From assembly GCA_021775655.1 (NCBI GenBank), contig JAJFHK010000464.1:1-6654 (forward strand): DNA of 6,654 nt. The letters are read 5' to 3'. This DNA comes from Filomicrobium sp. GTDB lineage: Bacteria; Pseudomonadota; Alphaproteobacteria; Rhizobiales; Hyphomicrobiaceae. Below the pieces are notes generated by a model. The model saw only the letters and a list, made by a program, of their open reading frames with translations, searched no databases and had not been told where the DNA came from. The position numbers and the translations under genes were made by a program. Positions 6,563 through 6,654 of the stretch are shown here, in pieces; the first letter of the stretch is position 1, and each line of letters opens with the position of its first letter.

Positions 6563-6644
6563 GGGCGTTTGCCTCTTTGCAGTTGTGGCGTAGGTTGATG
6601 ACGAGAACGATGCCAATGTTCAACAATCAGGCTGAGAGAGCAAC
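6563..6644. promoter_or_regulatory. Likely divergent intergenic/promoter region
   Basis: If the GHMP-fold gene starts at 6562 and a plus-strand gene at 6645, these 82 bases separate two divergent genes and should carry promoters for both. On the minus strand TTGGCA (about 6611-6616) resembles a -35 box (five of six), but its -10 partner is poor. No operator palindrome is obvious. Confidence 0.3.
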
Positions 6645-6654
6645 ATGAGCGATC
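6645..6654 (+). CDS. Possible start of a divergent gene, cut by window edge
   Basis: An ATG at 6645-6647 follows the purine-rich GAGAG (6636-6640) by four bases and would begin Met-Ser-Asp. Only three codons are visible, so no product can be proposed. The purine-rich stretch and the position at the head of the cluster are the only support; it may be nothing. Confidence 0.3.

Noticed and set aside
6324..6626. Minus-strand frame starting MLNIGIVLVIN near the right edge
   Set aside because: The hydrophobic start looks signal-like, but the frame begins at a TTG, lacks a ribosome binding site and soon becomes a Gly/Arg/Pro-rich shadow of the GHMP-fold gene.

Overview
The window reads as a chromosomal segment of a methylotrophic alphaproteobacterium. 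It carries one tightly packed leftward (minus-strand) gene cluster for the tetrahydromethanopterin (H4MPT)-linked formaldehyde oxidation pathway. The fairly high GC content, the strongly Methylobacterium-like Fae and MtdB sequences, and the gene order mch-orf5-orf7-fae (the order known from Methylobacterium extorquens AM1) support this. A Hyphomicrobium-, Methylocystis- or Methylobacterium-type organism is likely, but the genus cannot be fixed from sequence reading alone.

Layout, in the direction of transcription (right to left). At the right edge (about 6563-6644) is a short intergenic stretch, with a possible divergent plus-strand gene beginning at 6645. Next is a GHMP-kinase-fold protein, the probable beta-ribofuranosylaminobenzene 5'-phosphate synthase (5558-6562). 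A 132-base gap holds a candidate promoter, a small hairpin and a strong ribosome binding site. Then mtdB (4523-5425), an ATP-grasp protein of the OrfY type (3378-4526, TTG start), mch (2392-3363), a second, RimK-like ATP-grasp protein Orf5 (1455-2387) and the CitG-like Orf7 (589-1458) follow with only 4-base overlaps or gaps of at most 14 bases. After a 193-base gap with its own strong ribosome binding site, fae begins at 395 and runs off the left edge.

How the genes work together. Fae condenses formaldehyde with H4MPT to methylene-H4MPT, MtdB oxidises it to methenyl-H4MPT with NAD(P)+, and Mch hydrolyses that to formyl-H4MPT. The GHMP-fold enzyme makes the first dedicated pterin-cofactor precursor. 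The two ATP-grasp proteins and the CitG-like protein are not enzymes of the central C1 route. They are best seen as makers or modifiers of the C1 carriers (dephospho-H4MPT and/or methylofuran). The formyltransferase/hydrolase (fhc) genes are not in this window.

The most interesting points are the poorly understood trio OrfY/Orf5/Orf7, the non-ATG start and complete lack of internal methionine in OrfY, and the separate leaders in front of mtdB and fae. I see no mobile element, CRISPR array, tRNA or rRNA.
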